Part shown: positions 1 to 6,966 of the stretch, one piece after another | How positions within the stretch are numbered: the first letter of the stretch is position 1 | Layout of the letters: the number at the start of each line of letters is the position of its first letter | Assembly: GCA_043778315.1 (NCBI GenBank) | Contig: JAYWGJ010000424.1 | Span: 1 to 12,155 of the forward strand | Direction: 5' to 3' | DNA from: JBEEMU01 sp043778315 | Lineage (GTDB): Bacteria; Bacteroidota; Bacteroidia; Chitinophagales; Saprospiraceae | Length of the DNA: 12,155 nucleotides | The notes under the pieces: generated by a model | What the model was told of the DNA's origin: nothing | Seen by the model: the letters and a program-made list of their open reading frames with translations, nothing else | The model's database searches: none | Program-made: the position numbers and the translations under genes

Positions 1-2712
1 CTCCAATTGCCCTCCAAAATAATTGATTTTTTCAGCCTCCGCAATGCCCTCTTTTTGCTTGGCGCAATACTAATAAGTGTATCGACTGCCTTGTACAAAG
101 GCTATTTACGCCTCCCTTTTTCGCCCGTTAGTGCCTACGACGCTGTCCCGCATAGCTCCGCGTTAGTAATAGAATGCGCGCCATACACCAAAGCGGCGCG
201 CGTGCTAAACAGCGCGCCTTATTCGGGGCTTGCGGCGTGGTCGTGCGTCCAGAAAATAGGCGAAGACACCGATTTATTGCAAAAAATAGTCGAAAAATCG
301 AAACCAAATCTACTCGCAAGCGGTCGTTTAATCGCTGCCGCGCAAGTATCAAAAGCAAACGATTTCGACTATATTTATATTCTCGATAAACTCACCGAAC
401 CGCTACAACTAGCTGGTTTTGCACAAGATTTGGTGGCTTTTCAGCCTAATAAACACAACTACAAATCGCAAACCGTTTACTCTTTTACCTTCGGTAGCGG
501 ACGAGCGTTGAGCGTATGTGAAGTGCGCGGCATCGTCATCGCGGCGCGTGAAACCTACTTGGTAGAGTACGCCATCGACCAACTCAATAATTACCAAAAC
601 GCGATAAGCAACGACCCCGATTTCAAGGCGGTTGCGAAGGGTTTAGACCCTGTGGCGGCTGTTCGCGTGTTTTTTCAGAGCGCGCCGTCTGCCGCACTTG
701 CCGCTTTGTATTGTAATACAAAAACTATTCAAAACGCCTTTCCGAACCTACAAAGCGTAGGAAAATGGGCTGGAATAGTGCCGCGTATAGCAAAATATGG
801 CTTGTCGCTAACTGGTTTTTTGCAACCTAATAATGCTTTTATGGAGGCATTGCAGAGTAAAAATGCAGCGAGCGACCTAAGCATCGCGAGCGTTTTACCT
901 GATAACACGGCTTGCTTTGCGCAATTTAATGTAGGCGATTTTGCTACTTTTTATCATCGAACAGGCGACAATAACTCGAATATCAATCGCTATTTTGCGT
1001 CAAATATCGACCATTCCTTTACTTATCTATTGACCGAACCGACGGGCGAGGATTTCACGAATAATCATATTTTATTATTTAAAATAAACGACGCAGTAAA
1101 AACCGCCGCAGGTATGCGCGACTGGTCGCGAGCCTTAGGCAAAGAGGAAATTATCGCGTATCAAAATACGACTATTCAGCATCTTGCGGCAGCCGATTTT
1201 AGTAAAAATTTGTTTGGCGCAGGTTTTGATGTTTTGCACAATCCGTATTTTACGATTATCGATAAATATTTAGCTTTCGCTAATACGAATGAGGCGTTGC
1301 AGGTGTTGATTGATAAATATAATTTCAATCAAAACTTAGCGAACGAGCCACAATTTATTGATTTTTTGGTACATAATAATACGTTTACCAATGCGTTTTT
1401 GTATGCGCGCCCTGCGCGTTGCATGCAGTTGTTGCGTGCCTTTGCAGCAGAAAATACAGCCGAAAATTACCAACAATATTTTGCACAATGGTCTATATTT
1501 CAGCAAGTTGCGTTGTCGTTGCGCGAACGCGACGGCGTATTAATTATGCAAACTGTACTACAACCCTCGGGCAACGAAGCACCGAAAGCCGCCGAAAAAA
1601 CCACCTTACAAGCACCGCAAAATACCGCATCGCTCAACTGGAAAGTGCAGCTACAAGCAGCAGCGCGCACTAAGCCGATTTTGGTAAAAAATGCGACAAA
1701 TAACGAAACCGAAATATTGGTACAAGACATCAAAAACCGCATTTATTTGATTAGCCGAAGCGGAACGATGTTGTGGTCGCGGCAGTTAGACGAGCCGATT
1801 TTGGGCAGCGTACAGCAAATTGATTTGTTTACCAACAAAGAATTAGAATATTTATTTAATACAAAAAGCAAAATTTACGCGATAGACCGCAACGGCAAAG
1901 ACGCGCAAAATTACCCAATAAAATTGGGTGTTTCCGCCACAAATGGCTTAGTATGTGTGGATTACGACGGCGAGCGCAAATATTTTGTTTATATGGCGTG
2001 TAGCAACGGCAATATGTATGGTTTTGAAAAGGGCGGCAAGCCGATTTCGGGCTGGAATCCGTTATTGGTGCGCGGTTGGTTTAGCCGTATTTTGCAGTCT
2101 TTTGTTGCCAATAAACGCGAATATTTGGTCGCAATATCGGATAAAGGAACGCTTTATGCGTACAATAGATACGGTTCGCCGCAGTTTTCGCCCGTAATAT
2201 TGACCGCACCGACGCTCTCTGCGGCGGGCATCGATTTACTCAGCGACCCAATAAAAATAAGCGTTTGCGATACGGCAGGCAATCTCAACATCGTGACGTT
2301 AGACGGCAAACGGAGCTTAGGAAAAGTGACGGTTGGCAACAATCGGAACGTGCGTATGGCGGTGTCAGATGTTGGCGGCGACGCATTAAAGGAATATTTG
2401 GTGATTAGCGCAAAGCAACTTTGTGTTTATGGCTACCGCAACAGGCAGTTCGGCAAATGGTGGGGCGCAGACCTCAACGACCCGCTCGACGACGTTTTTG
2501 AGGTCGGTATTATTGGCAACGCCAAACAAAATATCGGTTTGCTCTCGCGTACCGCCAAACATTTTTATTTACTAGACGAAAACGGTGTTTTATATCCTGG
2601 CTTTCCGATAAACGCGACTACGCGCTGCACGATTAGTGACCTTTTTGAGCAGCGAACAAACGTATTAGTCGGTGCGTGCGACGACGTAGTTTATGCTTAC
2701 ACCATTCAATAA
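1..2712 (+). CDS. Membrane-anchored protein with C-terminal beta-propeller, DUF3352-like N-terminal region (5' end may be cut)
   Basis: The reading frame is open to the left edge; the first start codon inside the window is TTG at 7, so the true start may lie upstream. Residues are numbered from that TTG. A hydrophobic segment at about 14-33 looks like an uncleaved signal anchor, placing the rest outside the inner membrane. Residues about 45-515 form a long alpha/beta region that opens with a stretch like the 'P-x-x-ALV-I-E' start of DUF3352-type proteins. A polar Ala/Pro/Gln linker (about 519-543) leads to about 355 residues of repeated beta-strand units, with recurring 'YAIDRNGK', 'YAYNRYGS' and 'YLLDENGVLYPGFP' motifs, typical of a PQQ/WD-like beta-propeller. 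The next gene follows after 29 bp, so they are probably co-transcribed. I infer a scaffold or binding role in the envelope. I see no catalytic motif, and the DUF3352 assignment is from memory and tentative. Confidence 0.75.
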   Translation, partial: LQLPSKIIDFFSLRNALFLLGAILISVSTALYKGYLRLPFSPVSAYDAVPHSSALVIECAPYTKAARVLNSAPYSGLAAWSCVQKIGEDTDLLQKIVEKSKPNLLASGRLIAAAQVSKANDFDYIYILDKLTEPLQLAGFAQDLVAFQPNKHNYKSQTVYSFTFGSGRALSVCEVRGIVIAARETYLVEYAIDQLNNYQNAISNDPDFKAVAKGLDPVAAVRVFFQSAPSAALAALYCNTKTIQNAFPNLQSVGKWAGIVPRIAKYGLSLTGFLQPNNAFMEALQSKNAASDLSIASVLPDNTACFAQFNVGDFATFYHRTGDNNSNINRYFASNIDHSFTYLLTEPTGEDFTNNHILLFKINDAVKTAAGMRDWSRALGKEEIIAYQNTTIQHLAAADFSKNLFGAGFDVLHNPYFTIIDKYLAFANTNEALQVLIDKYNFNQNLANEPQFIDFLVHNNTFTNAFLYARPARCMQLLRAFAAENTAENYQQYFAQWSIFQQVALSLRERDGVLIMQTVLQPSGNEAPKAAEKTTLQAPQNTASLNWKVQLQAAARTKPILVKNATNNETEILVQDIKNRIYLISRSGTMLWSRQLDEPILGSVQQIDLFTNKELEYLFNTKSKIYAIDRNGKDAQNYPIKLGVSATNGLVCVDYDGERKYFVYMACSNGNMYGFEKGGKPISGWNPLLVRGWFSRILQSFVANKREYLVAISDKGTLYAYNRYGSPQFSPVILTAPTLSAAGIDLLSDPIKISVCDTAGNLNIVTLDGKRSLGKVTVGNNRNVRMAVSDVGGDALKEYLVISAKQLCVYGYRNRQFGKWWGADLNDPLDDVFEVGIIGNAKQNIGLLSRTAKHFYLLDENGVLYPGFPINATTRCTISDLFEQRTNVLVGACDDVVYAYTIQ

Positions 2713-2741
2713 AAAAATTTGAATTTAAAATTATAGAAAAA

Positions 2742-3371
2742 ATGAAAATTTGGGCAAATAATATTAAAAATTTGACTGACGCACGCTATTTTGCCGCCTA
2801 CGAAGTGGCGCAAATCGGCTTTTGTTTAGACCAAACGGACACCGAAAACTGCATCGACGCGACTTTGATGGCGACCATCGCCGAATGGGTGCAAGGCGTA
2901 GAAATAGCGGCGCGCATCAGCGACGCGACGAGCGCGACCGAAGCGCATTTATTGAGCGAAAAGCTGCACTTAGATACCTTGGTGGTGGGTTTATTTTACC
3001 CTTTGCAGCATTTATCGAACGCGCAAAACGTGATACAAGAAATCGTGATTGATGGGTTTATAGATTGGGAAATGATACGCGCACATGCGGAAACTTACCA
3101 AACGAGCCTTGCTTTTCACCTGAATTTCACTAAAAATAATATCAATTGGGCGGAGCTAAAAGCGGCAAAATACCTCGATGCGGTTCGCGATATTTGCGCA
3201 AACGCACCCGTTTGGATTCAAATAGATATTGCGCCAAGCGACATAATTGACTTGCAAAAAACACTCAATCCGCATGGTTTTGTGGTGACGGGCGGCAACG
3301 AGGAGCGTGTTGGTTTCAAGTCGTTCGAGGACGTGGAAGACACCATTGAGGCAATTTTGGAATTAGGATAA
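2742..3371 (+). CDS. TrpF-like (phosphoribosylanthranilate isomerase-like) barrel protein, 209 aa
   Basis: The N-terminus (MKIWANNIKNLTDARYFAAY) lines up with the first strand and helix of phosphoribosylanthranilate isomerase (consensus about MKVKICGITNLEDA), and the C-terminal 'GGNEERVGFKSFED' resembles the TrpF phosphate-binding end 'SGVE..PGVKD'. Length is normal for a single (beta/alpha)8 barrel. The catalytic cysteine expected in 'KICGIT' is absent: Asn6 (or Ala5) occupies that place. No other trp genes are nearby. It is therefore probably a divergent paralogue rather than the tryptophan-pathway enzyme, and its substrate is unknown. I chose ATG 2742 over a GTG/TTG-type start at 2676 because the earlier start overlaps the upstream gene and adds 22 residues with no family likeness. 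It lies 29 bp after the propeller gene and ends at a hairpin terminator. Confidence 0.7.
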   Translation: MKIWANNIKNLTDARYFAAYEVAQIGFCLDQTDTENCIDATLMATIAEWVQGVEIAARISDATSATEAHLLSEKLHLDTLVVGLFYPLQHLSNAQNVIQEIVIDGFIDWEMIRAHAETYQTSLAFHLNFTKNNINWAELKAAKYLDAVRDICANAPVWIQIDIAPSDIIDLQKTLNPHGFVVTGGNEERVGFKSFEDVEDTIEAILELG

Positions 3372-3378
3372 ATCAACA

Positions 3379-3415
3379 AAAAAACCTCCATTTCTATACG
3401 AAATGAAGGTTTTTT
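3379..3415. terminator. Bidirectional rho-independent terminator between the TrpF-like gene and obgE
   Basis: A 16-nt arm (3379-3394) and its near-perfect complement (3400-3415) enclose a 5-nt loop (tatac). One position is C-A on the + transcript but a G-U pair on the - transcript. The arms end in A and T runs, so each strand carries a U-tract after the hairpin. It sits between two convergent stop codons (3371 and 3445), as expected for a shared terminator. Confidence 0.85.
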
Positions 3416-3444
3416 GTTACGAAACAAGTAATTATATAACAATT

Positions 3445-4437
3445 TTAGGCATTTAAATGCTTCCAAAGTACATCTTTCAATGTATTTAGATTTTGATTGG
3501 CTGCTGCCGAAATAAAAATATGCGGTATTGTTTTGGGTAGAAAACCCGTGATTTCTTGTTGCAACTCCTCGTCAATCAAATCACATTTAGTTATCGCTAA
3601 TATATGCGGCTTATCGAGCAAATCGGGGTTAAACTGCTCCAATTCGTTCAATAAAATATGGTATTCTTTCATAATATCCTCCGCGTCGCACGGCACCATA
3701 AATAATAGCACGGCGTTGCGCTCTATGTGTCGCAAAAAGCGATGTCCGAGTCCTTTGCCTAAGTGCGCATTTTCTATGATACCTGGAATGTCCGCCATCA
3801 CAAACGAGCGGTAATCGTGGTATTGTACAATACCCAAATTCGGGACAATCGTCGTGAATGGATAAGGTGCAATTTCTGGTTTTGCGGCGGTAATAGCCGC
3901 CAACAAAGTCGATTTTCCTGCGTTCGGAAAGCCTACCAAACCTACATCTGCGAGTACTTTCAGCTCCAAAATACGCCACGCCGACTCGCCGAGTTCGCCG
4001 TCTTGTGCGTAAAGCGGAGTCTGATTGACCGACGACTTGAAGTGCGCATTGCCCTTTCCGCCGCGTCCACCACGAGCCAAAACCTGCTCTTCGCCGTTTT
4101 TGGTTATTTCAAATAAAAATTCGCCTGTTTCTTCGTCGCGTGCGATAGTACCTAACGGCACGTCCAAAATAACATCTTCGCCGCTCGCGCCCGTTTTGAG
4201 GTTGTCGCGTCCGTTTCCGCCGCTATCGGCGAGAATATGCTTGCGGTAACGCAAAGCGAGCAACGTCCAAATATTGGAGTTGCCGCGTAAAATAATGTGT
4301 CCGCCTCTGCCGCCGTCGCCGCCGTCGGGACCACCTTTTGCGATGTATTTTGCGCGGTGCAAATGTATCGCACCTTCGCCGCCATTGCCACTACGACAAT
4401 TGATACGAATATAGTCTATAAAATTTTGTTCTGCCAT
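3445..4437 (-). CDS. obgE: GTPase ObgE/CgtA, ribosome assembly and stress GTPase, 330 aa
   Basis: Obg proteins bind GTP and the 50S ribosomal subunit and act in ribosome maturation, stringent response and replication control. The Gly-rich Obg fold spans about residues 1-160, with clustered repeats such as GGPDGGDGGRGG (35-46) and ARGGRGGKGN (121-130). The G domain follows: G1 GFPNAGKST (169-177), switch I PYPFTTIVPNLG (191-202), G3 DIPG (216-219), G4 TKCD (283-286) and G5 SAA (310-312). G4 is TKCD rather than the usual NKxD, a common variant of TRAFAC GTPases. The protein ends soon after G5, so it lacks the optional Obg C-terminal (OCT) domain. The N-terminus 'MAEQNFIDYIRINCRSGNGG' matches where Obg proteins normally begin, which supports the ATG at 4437. 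A promoter-like TATCTTTG lies only 7 nt upstream of it. Confidence 0.97.
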   Translation of the reverse strand: MAEQNFIDYIRINCRSGNGGEGAIHLHRAKYIAKGGPDGGDGGRGGHIILRGNSNIWTLLALRYRKHILADSGGNGRDNLKTGASGEDVILDVPLGTIARDEETGEFLFEITKNGEEQVLARGGRGGKGNAHFKSSVNQTPLYAQDGELGESAWRILELKVLADVGLVGFPNAGKSTLLAAITAAKPEIAPYPFTTIVPNLGIVQYHDYRSFVMADIPGIIENAHLGKGLGHRFLRHIERNAVLLFMVPCDAEDIMKEYHILLNELEQFNPDLLDKPHILAITKCDLIDEELQQEITGFLPKTIPHIFISAAANQNLNTLKDVLWKHLNA

Positions 4438-4444
4438 CTTGGCG

Positions 4445-4452
4445 CAAAGATA
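4445..4452 (-). promoter_or_regulatory. Putative -7 element of obgE (TATCTTTG)
   Basis: On the - strand the sequence reads TATCTTTG, an exact match to the Bacteroidota -7 consensus TAnnTTTG, 7 nt before the obgE ATG. No clear TTTG is found 19-21 nt upstream, so the -33 half is weak or absent. If used, transcription would start within a few bases of the start codon. Confidence 0.5.
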
Positions 4453-4532
4453 GTGTTTTTAAAATAAAATAACGATAAGTTGCTATTTTTTTGTAATATA
4501 TATGGTAATTTTGTATTATACAGAAAATATAT

Positions 4533-5108
4533 TTATTCGTTTTTAGCTACTTTTTTGACCAACGACGCGTTGGATTTATACTCTGTATTTACTCGTTTCA
4601 TATAAAAATCAATCTGTCCGATAAGGTGATTGATGTCCGACGAACCGCCTGTATCTATCATCAAATCATAAGAATCGGTGCTGTCTGAATGGTACGCACC
4701 GATGCGCAAATGCGCTCGCGAAATAGCCGCCAAACCCGCAAGCTGCGTCGAAGAAGTATTATTAAGGTGTATCAAAAAATCATATTGTGTATTCCAAAAC
4801 TGTCCTGCGGCTTCCTCTTTGAGCGCGCCAAACCAAGTGAGCATTTTTTTATTCCAAGCCTTAAAAGGAAAATTCTCGATAGGGTCGTTCGTATTCACAA
4901 ACCCCCTAATATCTACGTTTTTGCCATCTTTGCGTAACACTTCGGCGTAGCGCACGGCTGCTGCACGACTCTCGTCGTTGCCTGCCTCTACCAAAATCCC
5001 AAAACTGCGGGCGTTTTGATAGTTGGTGGGGTGGCGCACTATCACGGCATAGTCCGTTTTACTTTGTATAAAACGGCGAAAAAAATAGTTTTTTATTTTG
5101 TCTAACAT
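4533..5108 (-). CDS. DUF6913-family protein, 191 aa, function unknown
   Basis: A soluble alpha/beta protein with no signal peptide or membrane segment. Recognisable family-like blocks are 'SFGILVEAGNDESRAAAVRYAEVLRKDGKNVDIRGF' region (35-70), 'FPFKAWNKKMLTWFG' (80-94), 'YDFLIHLNN' (109-117), 'LAAISRAHLRIGAY' (126-139) and 'YDLMID' (147-152), followed by a helical end. This order matches what I remember of DUF6913, a Bacteroidota family of unknown function. The first 10-15 residues are basic and amphipathic (MLDKIKNYFFRRF). It begins 35 bp after the accA stop on the same strand, so co-transcription with accA is likely; obgE follows after 95 AT-rich bp. I see no catalytic motif and give no function. 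Confidence 0.75.
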   Translation of the reverse strand: MLDKIKNYFFRRFIQSKTDYAVIVRHPTNYQNARSFGILVEAGNDESRAAAVRYAEVLRKDGKNVDIRGFVNTNDPIENFPFKAWNKKMLTWFGALKEEAAGQFWNTQYDFLIHLNNTSSTQLAGLAAISRAHLRIGAYHSDSTDSYDLMIDTGGSSDINHLIGQIDFYMKRVNTEYKSNASLVKKVAKNE

Positions 5109-5143
5109 CGTATCTTTTTTTGTACAATAAAGGATATGTTTGT

Positions 5144-6091
5144 TTACGCTAATTCTCTAAATCTACCCATTTTACCAAATTTATCTATCCGTTCATCTAT
5201 GCGTTGTTCTGCAGTTTTTGCTTGTAGTTCTATGATGGTTTGTTGTAGCTTTTCGCCTAATATGGCAGCCATCATAGACGGGTCGATATGCGCGCCCCCG
5301 TCGGGTTCGGGTATGATGCCGTCTATCAAACCGTTGCCGAGCATATCGTTCGCGGAGAGTTTGAGCGCGTCGGCGGCGGTTTCTTTAAAATCCCAACTGC
5401 GCCACAAAATAGACGAGCAGCTTTCGGGCGAAATGACCGAATACCAAGTGTTTTCTAACATAAAAACGCGGTCGCCCACGCCGATACCGATAGCTCCGCC
5501 ACTCGCGCCTTCGCCGATAATGCAGCAAATAGTAGGCACGCGCAGCTCCGTCATCTCAAATAAGTTGCGCGCAATCGCCTCCGCTTGTCCGCGCTCTTCC
5601 GCCTCCAAACCCGGAAATGCGCCCGGCGTATCTATTAAGCAGATGATTGGTTTACCAAACCGCTCCGCCATTTTCATCAGCCGCAACGCTTTGCGGTAGC
5701 CTTCGGGGTTCGCCATGCCGAAATTGCGGTATTGCCGCGACTTCGTATTTGTGCCTTTTTGATGCCCGATAAGCATGACCGTTTGGTCGCCGAGCATCGC
5801 CCAGCCGCCCACAATTGCCTTATCGTCGTTCACTAAGCGGTCGCCGTGTAGCTCTATAAAATTCGTAAACGTATTTTGCGCATAAAACAAAGTGTATGGG
5901 CGTTCGGGGTGACGCGACAACTGCACGCGTTGCCAACCCGTGAGGCTGCTGTTCAGATTTTTGCGCGTGTCTTTTATTTTACTCTCGAGCGACACAATAG
6001 TATCTTTTACATCAACCGTACCTTTTTCGGCGATTGATTTTAGCTGCGCCAATTGCGCCTCCAAATCCTCGAGTTGTTTTACTATATCCAT
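5144..6091 (-). CDS. accA: Acetyl-CoA carboxylase, carboxyltransferase subunit alpha, 315 aa
   Basis: AccA pairs with AccD to move the carboxyl group from biotin on AccB to acetyl-CoA, giving malonyl-CoA for fatty-acid synthesis in the cytoplasm. The N-terminal helical part (1-55) is typical of AccA. It is followed by the family signatures HPERPYTLFY (61-70), HGDR (82-85), GHQKG (109-113), NFGMANPEGYRKALRLM (123-139), TPGAFPG (155-161), GEGASGGA (193-200) with the oxyanion-hole glycines, and SPESCSSILW (221-230). Length is close to the E. coli protein. No Zn-finger is present, as expected since that belongs to AccD, which is not in the window. The start at ATG 6091 matches the usual AccA N-terminus. 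DUF6913 follows 35 bp downstream. Confidence 0.97.
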   Translation of the reverse strand: MDIVKQLEDLEAQLAQLKSIAEKGTVDVKDTIVSLESKIKDTRKNLNSSLTGWQRVQLSRHPERPYTLFYAQNTFTNFIELHGDRLVNDDKAIVGGWAMLGDQTVMLIGHQKGTNTKSRQYRNFGMANPEGYRKALRLMKMAERFGKPIICLIDTPGAFPGLEAEERGQAEAIARNLFEMTELRVPTICCIIGEGASGGAIGIGVGDRVFMLENTWYSVISPESCSSILWRSWDFKETAADALKLSANDMLGNGLIDGIIPEPDGGAHIDPSMMAAILGEKLQQTIIELQAKTAEQRIDERIDKFGKMGRFRELA

Positions 6092-6186
6092 TTTATCCAG
6101 CTTTTTAAGAAATAAATATAAATTTTAATATTACAATATATTTATATGTAGGTAATCGAAAATTGACGACTTGAAATTTGTGCGTA

Positions 6187-6194
6187 CAAAATTA
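6187..6194 (-). promoter_or_regulatory. Candidate -7 element for accA (TAATTTTG)
   Basis: On the - strand the bases read TAATTTTG, matching TAnnTTTG, about 95 nt before the accA start. No TTTG at the right distance for a -33 element was seen. It is the best candidate in the AT-rich stretch 6092-6286, which otherwise shows no gene. Confidence 0.35.
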
Positions 6195-6263
6195 CGGTAA
6201 AACAGACATATTTTACGCATATCTTTCAACATTTTATTTTTTTTATAAAAAAATAAACAAAAA

Positions 6264-6294
6264 TTTGTAAATACAAATATTATACTTACCTTTG
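6264..6294 (+). promoter_or_regulatory. Promoter of tRNA-Asp (TTTG - 19 nt - TACCTTTG)
   Basis: TTTG at 6264-6267 and TACCTTTG at 6287-6294 are separated by 19 nt, an exact fit to the Bacteroidota -33/-7 promoter (TTTG, 19-21 nt, TAnnTTTG). Transcription would start near 6298, about 55 nt before the tRNA. Confidence 0.8.
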
Positions 6295-6353
6295 CATCGC
6301 ATTAGTAAAAAGGGGTTTTGCTGCAAGGCAGTTTTTTTATTAACAATGTAAGT

Positions 6354-6427
6354 GGATTGGTAGTTCAGTTGGTTAGAATGCCGCCCTGTCACGGCGGAGG
6401 TCGTGGGTTCGAGTCCCATCCAGTCCG
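6354..6427 (+). tRNA. tRNA-Asp (anticodon GTC)
   Basis: A full cloverleaf can be drawn. The acceptor stem GGATTGG/CCAGTCC has one G-U pair, the D stem is GTTC/GAAT, and the anticodon stem CCGCC/GGCGG carries loop CTGTCAC, giving anticodon GTC. The T arm is GTGGG-TTCGAGT-CCCAT and the discriminator is G at 6427. The 3' CCA is not encoded (the next bases are CAA), so it must be added after transcription. Confidence 0.97.
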
Positions 6428-6433
6428 CAAGGT

Positions 6434-6475
6434 AAAGAGTGTTTTCAGCGTTATGTTGAAAACACTCTTTTTTTG
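6434..6475 (+). terminator. Rho-independent terminator of the tRNA-Asp unit
   Basis: A perfect 14-bp stem (6434-6447 with 6457-6470) has a 9-nt loop and is followed by a T run to 6474. It begins 7 nt after the tRNA 3' end. The arms are AAAGAGTGTTTTCA and its complement. Confidence 0.92.
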
Positions 6476-6494
6476 TTTTATAACAAAATAAATA

Positions 6495-6502
6495 TACTTG
6501 AA
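6495..6502. repeat. Left copy of 8-bp direct repeat TACTTGAA (target-site duplication)
   Basis: It is identical to 6847-6854 and abuts the left inverted end of the MITE-like element. The identity runs two more bases (CT), but in the left copy those bases belong to the inverted end. Confidence 0.55.
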
Positions 6503-6846
6503 CTGATGTTACGCAAACGGGTCACTTATTTTTCTTGTTCTTTTTTCTTGATAAAAAAGACCCAAAAAATCAAGACTTATTAGACTTGTCCCGCTACTCT
6601 TCGCGTAAAAAGCGAACACAGCCCAAACTTGATACTCCCAAGCCCCCTTCACTTCCCCCATTTGGGGGAGATGGTCGTATCTTCGAACAGTGCGCTGTTT
6701 ATCAGCTTTTTTACGCTCCGCTCTCGCCGACAATTCTAATAGGTCGGTCGCCCACCCCGAAGCCATCGACTTTATTTTTCATTTTCGAAAGACAATATAG
6801 CTTAAACCTGTTACTCTGGTACAAAATGACTGCTGCGTAACGTGAG
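6503..6846. mobile_element. MITE-like element, 344 bp, imperfect 13-bp inverted ends and 8-bp target duplication
   Basis: The left end CTGATGTTACGCA (6503-6515) and the inverted right end CTCACGTTACGCA (from 6834-6846) match at 11 of 13 bases. Immediately outside them stands the same 8-mer, TACTTGAA, at 6495-6502 and 6847-6854, as a target-site duplication would. The interior is richer in G+C than the AT-rich flanks and holds small hairpins: 6546-6552/6569-6575, 6600-6604/6612-6616, 6653-6659/6664-6670 (C5/G5 core) and 6727-6731/6743-6747. It contains no transposase, and the open frames of 85-101 codons across it look like chance. This fits a non-autonomous element mobilised in trans. I cannot name the parent IS family; an 8-bp duplication suits several. 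Confidence 0.6.
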
Positions 6847-6854
6847 TACTTGAA
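6847..6854. repeat. Right copy of 8-bp direct repeat TACTTGAA (target-site duplication)
   Basis: It is identical to 6495-6502 and abuts the right inverted end of the MITE-like element. Confidence 0.55.
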
Positions 6855-6894
6855 CTTAAAAATGCTTTATTAACTTTTTATTTTACAATAACTT

Positions 6895-6926
6895 TTTGGT
6901 TGCTAATTAAATAAAAAGTAATTTTG
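6895..6926 (+). promoter_or_regulatory. Promoter of the S41 protease gene (TTTG - 20 nt - TAATTTTG)
   Basis: TTTG at 6895-6898 and TAATTTTG at 6919-6926 are 20 nt apart, fitting the Bacteroidota consensus. The predicted start near 6930 gives a leader of about 35-50 nt to the ATG codons at 6967 and 6982. The promoter lies 40 bp beyond the MITE-like element, so the insertion left it intact. Confidence 0.7.
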
Positions 6927-6966
6927 CGAAAGAAAAAATATTAATTTATTGATACAACAAATATTT

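Noticed and set aside
2676..2741. Upstream extension of the TrpF-like gene by 22 codons
   Set aside because: It overlaps the end of the propeller gene and adds residues unlike the family N-terminus; ATG 2742 fits the first strand of the barrel.
3763..4116. Open frames of 116-117 codons inside obgE on both strands
   Set aside because: By-products of the GC-rich, glycine-rich obgE codons; the obgE frame is unambiguous.
5136..5699. 187-codon open frame antisense to accA
   Set aside because: Ser/Ala/Pro-rich shadow of the strongly conserved accA coding strand with no motif.
6535..6840. Open frames of 101 codons (+) and 85 codons (-, 6509-6766) in the tRNA-protease gap
   Set aside because: They start with TTG or run through hairpins and a C/G-run palindrome, their proteins are low-complexity Lys/Pro/Ser strings without motifs, and the + frame ends inside the right inverted end of the MITE-like element.
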